DNA of 32,745 nucleotides, from NCBI GenBank assembly GCA_023412655.1, contig JAEYNH010000150.1, positions 1 to 32,745 on the forward strand, given 5' to 3'. The stretch's first letter is position 1. Every line of letters begins with the position of its first letter. The position numbers were made by a program, and so were the translations under genes. This document shows, in pieces, positions 30,800 through 32,745 of this stretch. Under the pieces are notes generated by a model. The model was given only the letters and a program-made list of their open reading frames with translations, did not search any database and was not told the DNA's origin. This stretch comes from Pseudomonadota bacterium (GTDB lineage: Bacteria; Pseudomonadota; Alphaproteobacteria; Caulobacterales; Caulobacteraceae).

Positions 30800-32745
30800 T
30801 CAGCCGCTCCAGGGCGCGAGCAGGCCCCAGATGGCCAGGAGCACGGTGAAGGCGCTGTAGATCAGGGCGGTGATCGTGAAGCCGGTCTTGCGCATCCCCG
30901 ACCAGGAATCGACGCGCCGTCCGCCCTGCCAGACTGCGGGCAATACGGCGAGGGTGACCAGGGTCAGCGCCCCCGCCACCAGGGCGCAGGCCGAGGCGGT
31001 GATCAGCAGCGGTCCGGGCCAGCTGTAGAACACCGCCGTGACGTCCGCCGCCCGCGCCGCCCAGACGCCCACCAGGCCCATGGCGACCAGCCAGAGGCCG
31101 GCCTGGATGTTCTGGGCGAGGGCGGCCCGCGCCTGGATCTGGTTCTCGCGAACGTCCCGGCGGTTGCGGAGGGCGGCGCCCATCAGGGTGGTAATGGCGG
31201 CCAGGGCGGTGAGGCCGGCGAGGGCCGCCATCAGCATGGGATTCATCCAGAACGGCGCCCGCTGCTTGCGGTCGGCGTTGAGGCCGTCCTGGTAGCCGAC
31301 GGCGCGTCCGTCCTTCATCTGGAAGACCAGCCGCCGGTCGCTGTCGGCGGCGATGAACCGCCCCTGTGACACGGGGCCGTCGGGAACCCACACGCGCGAC
31401 TCGCCCTGGCTGCGGGTGACCAGCCGGCCTTCCGGCGTGATGTCCACGAAGACGCCCCCGATCAGCAGGCTGGCGAAACCCTCGAGGCCGCCGTACGCCC
31501 GGCGGGTGGTCATGTAGTAGCCCTTGAAGGCGTCGGCCGCCTGCAGCAGGTCGCGCGAGCCGGGCCGCGGGAAGGTGGCTGGCGGCGCATAGAACTGGCG
31601 CACCAGGGCGTCGGCGAAGCGGCCCGTCAGTTCATGGCCGTTGTCGCTGTTGGTGGTGATGAAGACGCCGAGGTCCAGCTCGGGCGCCACCACCATGCTG
31701 GAGTGGAACGAGATCGTCGCCCCGTCGTGGCCATAGCCGCGCCGCGCGCCCGGCAGGTCGTAGACGATCAGGCCGTGGGCCCAGCCGTTCACCCCCGGGG
31801 CGGTGGCCTGGATCGGCTGGCGGAACGCCCTGGCGGCCCTGGGCCCATAGACGGTGACGCCGTTCCAGGTTCCGTCGCCCAGCATCATCAGCATGTAGCG
31901 GGCCATGTCGCCGGCGGTGGACGAGGCCGATCCCGCGGGGGCGATCTGGCCGATGTATTCGTAAGGTCGGGAGACGAAGCGGTCGCCGACCCACCACCAG
32001 CCCTTGGCCATGTCACCCTGCAGGCTGGCCGGCATCGCCGGCGGCAGGCCGCGGCGCTCGGGCCGGGCTTCGCGGAAGGTCGTGTGGCCCATGCCGAGGG
32101 GGCCGGTGATCCGCGTCTCGACGAGGTCCTCGAAGGGCTTGCCATTGAGGTTGGCCACCGCCAGCCCCGCCAGGCCCGTGCCGTAGTTGGAATAGCTGGA
32201 AAGCACCCCGGCGGCCCGCACGCGCCTCGGCCGCTCCTGGCGCAGGTAAAGGTCCAGCGGGCGGACCCGATCGGGTTCACGTTCGAACAACTGGCCGAGG
32301 GCTCGGTCCTCGAACCCCGGGGAGTGATCCATCAAGGTCTTCAGGGTCACCGGGCGGCTGTAGCCCTGGTCAGGCGCCCGCACGCGTTCGGGCAGGTAGT
32401 CGTTGATCGGCCGGTCCAGGGCCATCCGCCCCTTCTCCACCTCGTTCATCGCCAGGATCCAGGTGAAGGTCTTGGAGATGGAACCGATGCGGAACAGCGT
32501 CCGGTCGGGATCCACCGGCCGGTAGGGCGACAGGTCGGCGAAGCCATAGCCCTTCTTCAGGGCCACCTGGCCGCCCTGAACCACCGCGACGGCGGCCCCG
32601 GCCACATGCTCGCGGGCCATGGCGTCGGTCACCCAGCCATCCACGAAGGCTTCCAGTTCTGCGACCGGGATCGGCTGGTTCGAGCCGAGGCGCGCTCCGG
32701 GGGGCGGGGTCGAAGGAGCCACGAGGGGCGCCGCCGTGGGAGGCG
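30800..32745 (-). CDS. S12 serine hydrolase (beta-lactamase/PBP-like) with C-terminal membrane domain, 5' end cut
   Basis: The frame is open to the right edge. A GTG at 32722 could start it, but the sequence before it (PPTAAPLVAP) looks like a mature N-terminus, so the signal peptide probably lies outside the window. Numbered from that GTG, the class C/S12 motifs are Ser81-Ile-Ser-Lys84, Tyr177-Ser-Asn179 and His332-Asp-Gly334. The catalytic domain runs to about 380. After a beta-rich segment there are about four membrane helices (from about 496 to 637), an anchor found in some periplasmic S12 esterases and peptidases. It lies upstream of fliF on the same strand, with 95 bp between them. It may be an esterase, D-aminopeptidase or carboxypeptidase; sequence does not decide. 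Confidence 0.9.
   Translation of the reverse strand, partial: PPTAAPLVAPSTPPPGARLGSNQPIPVAELEAFVDGWVTDAMAREHVAGAAVAVVQGGQVALKKGYGFADLSPYRPVDPDRTLFRIGSISKTFTWILAMNEVEKGRMALDRPINDYLPERVRAPDQGYSRPVTLKTLMDHSPGFEDRALGQLFEREPDRVRPLDLYLRQERPRRVRAAGVLSSYSNYGTGLAGLAVANLNGKPFEDLVETRITGPLGMGHTTFREARPERRGLPPAMPASLQGDMAKGWWWVGDRFVSRPYEYIGQIAPAGSASSTAGDMARYMLMMLGDGTWNGVTVYGPRAARAFRQPIQATAPGVNGWAHGLIVYDLPGARRGYGHDGATISFHSSMVVAPELDLGVFITTNSDNGHELTGRFADALVRQFYAPPATFPRPGSRDLLQAADAFKGYYMTTRRAYGGLEGFASLLIGGVFVDITPEGRLVTRSQGESRVWVPDGPVSQGRFIAADSDRRLVFQMKDGRAVGYQDGLNADRKQRAPFWMNPMLMAALAGLTALAAITTLMGAALRNRRDVRENQIQARAALAQNIQAGLWLVAMGLVGVWAARAADVTAVFYSWPGPLLITASACALVAGALTLVTLAVLPAVWQGGRRVDSWSGMRKTGFTITALIYSAFTVLLAIWGLLAPWSG

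Overview
The window looks like a chromosomal segment of a high-GC alphaproteobacterium of the order Caulobacterales (Caulobacter or Phenylobacterium type). The evidence is a 231-residue CtrA ending in Ala-Ala, GANTC (CcrM) methylation sites clustered at its promoter, the flagellar gene order fliF-fliG-fliH(flbE)-fliN-flbD-flhA with the FliX-type regulator FlbD, and uniformly GC-rich third codon positions. I see no IS element, prophage, CRISPR array, tRNA or rRNA. The genus is an inference.

Left part (1-17738), housekeeping and accessory genes: a RodZ-like membrane HTH protein (cut by the left edge), ptsP (EI-Ntr), a divergent MFS transporter, an AAC(6')-like acetyltransferase downstream of lysC, ubiG divergent from lysC, an FkbM methyltransferase translationally coupled to a secreted amidohydrolase, an alpha/beta hydrolase convergent with chrA, and a Zn alcohol dehydrogenase. 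These are followed by an unlisted small reading frame, an M23 (LytM) envelope peptidase, and an M28-peptidase/arsC pair.

Centre (17788-20381), cell-cycle region: ctrA has a clear intrinsic terminator. Its upstream region carries six GANTC sites and TTAA boxes. Divergent from it are a small single-pass membrane protein and an SDR whose C-terminal tail is a copy of the same membrane-anchor module.

Right part (20453-30799), flagellum: fliI-fliJ on the plus strand converge, one base apart, with a minus-strand operon fliF-fliG-fliH-fliN-flbD-bla-flhA followed by a DUF4282-like membrane protein. The striking point is a full-length class A beta-lactamase spliced between flbD and flhA. It overlaps its neighbours at both ends, so it is built into the flagellar operon. 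fliF appears to start with TTG and has a CtrA-like/GANTC element upstream. The right edge holds a second serine-hydrolase-fold protein (family S12) with a C-terminal membrane domain, cut by the window end.

Regulatory logic (inferred from Caulobacter): CtrA activates early flagellar genes, including the fliF operon. This operon encodes the MS ring, rotor, export gate and FlbD, which then controls later classes. A beta-lactamase made in this operon would be expressed with the cell cycle.
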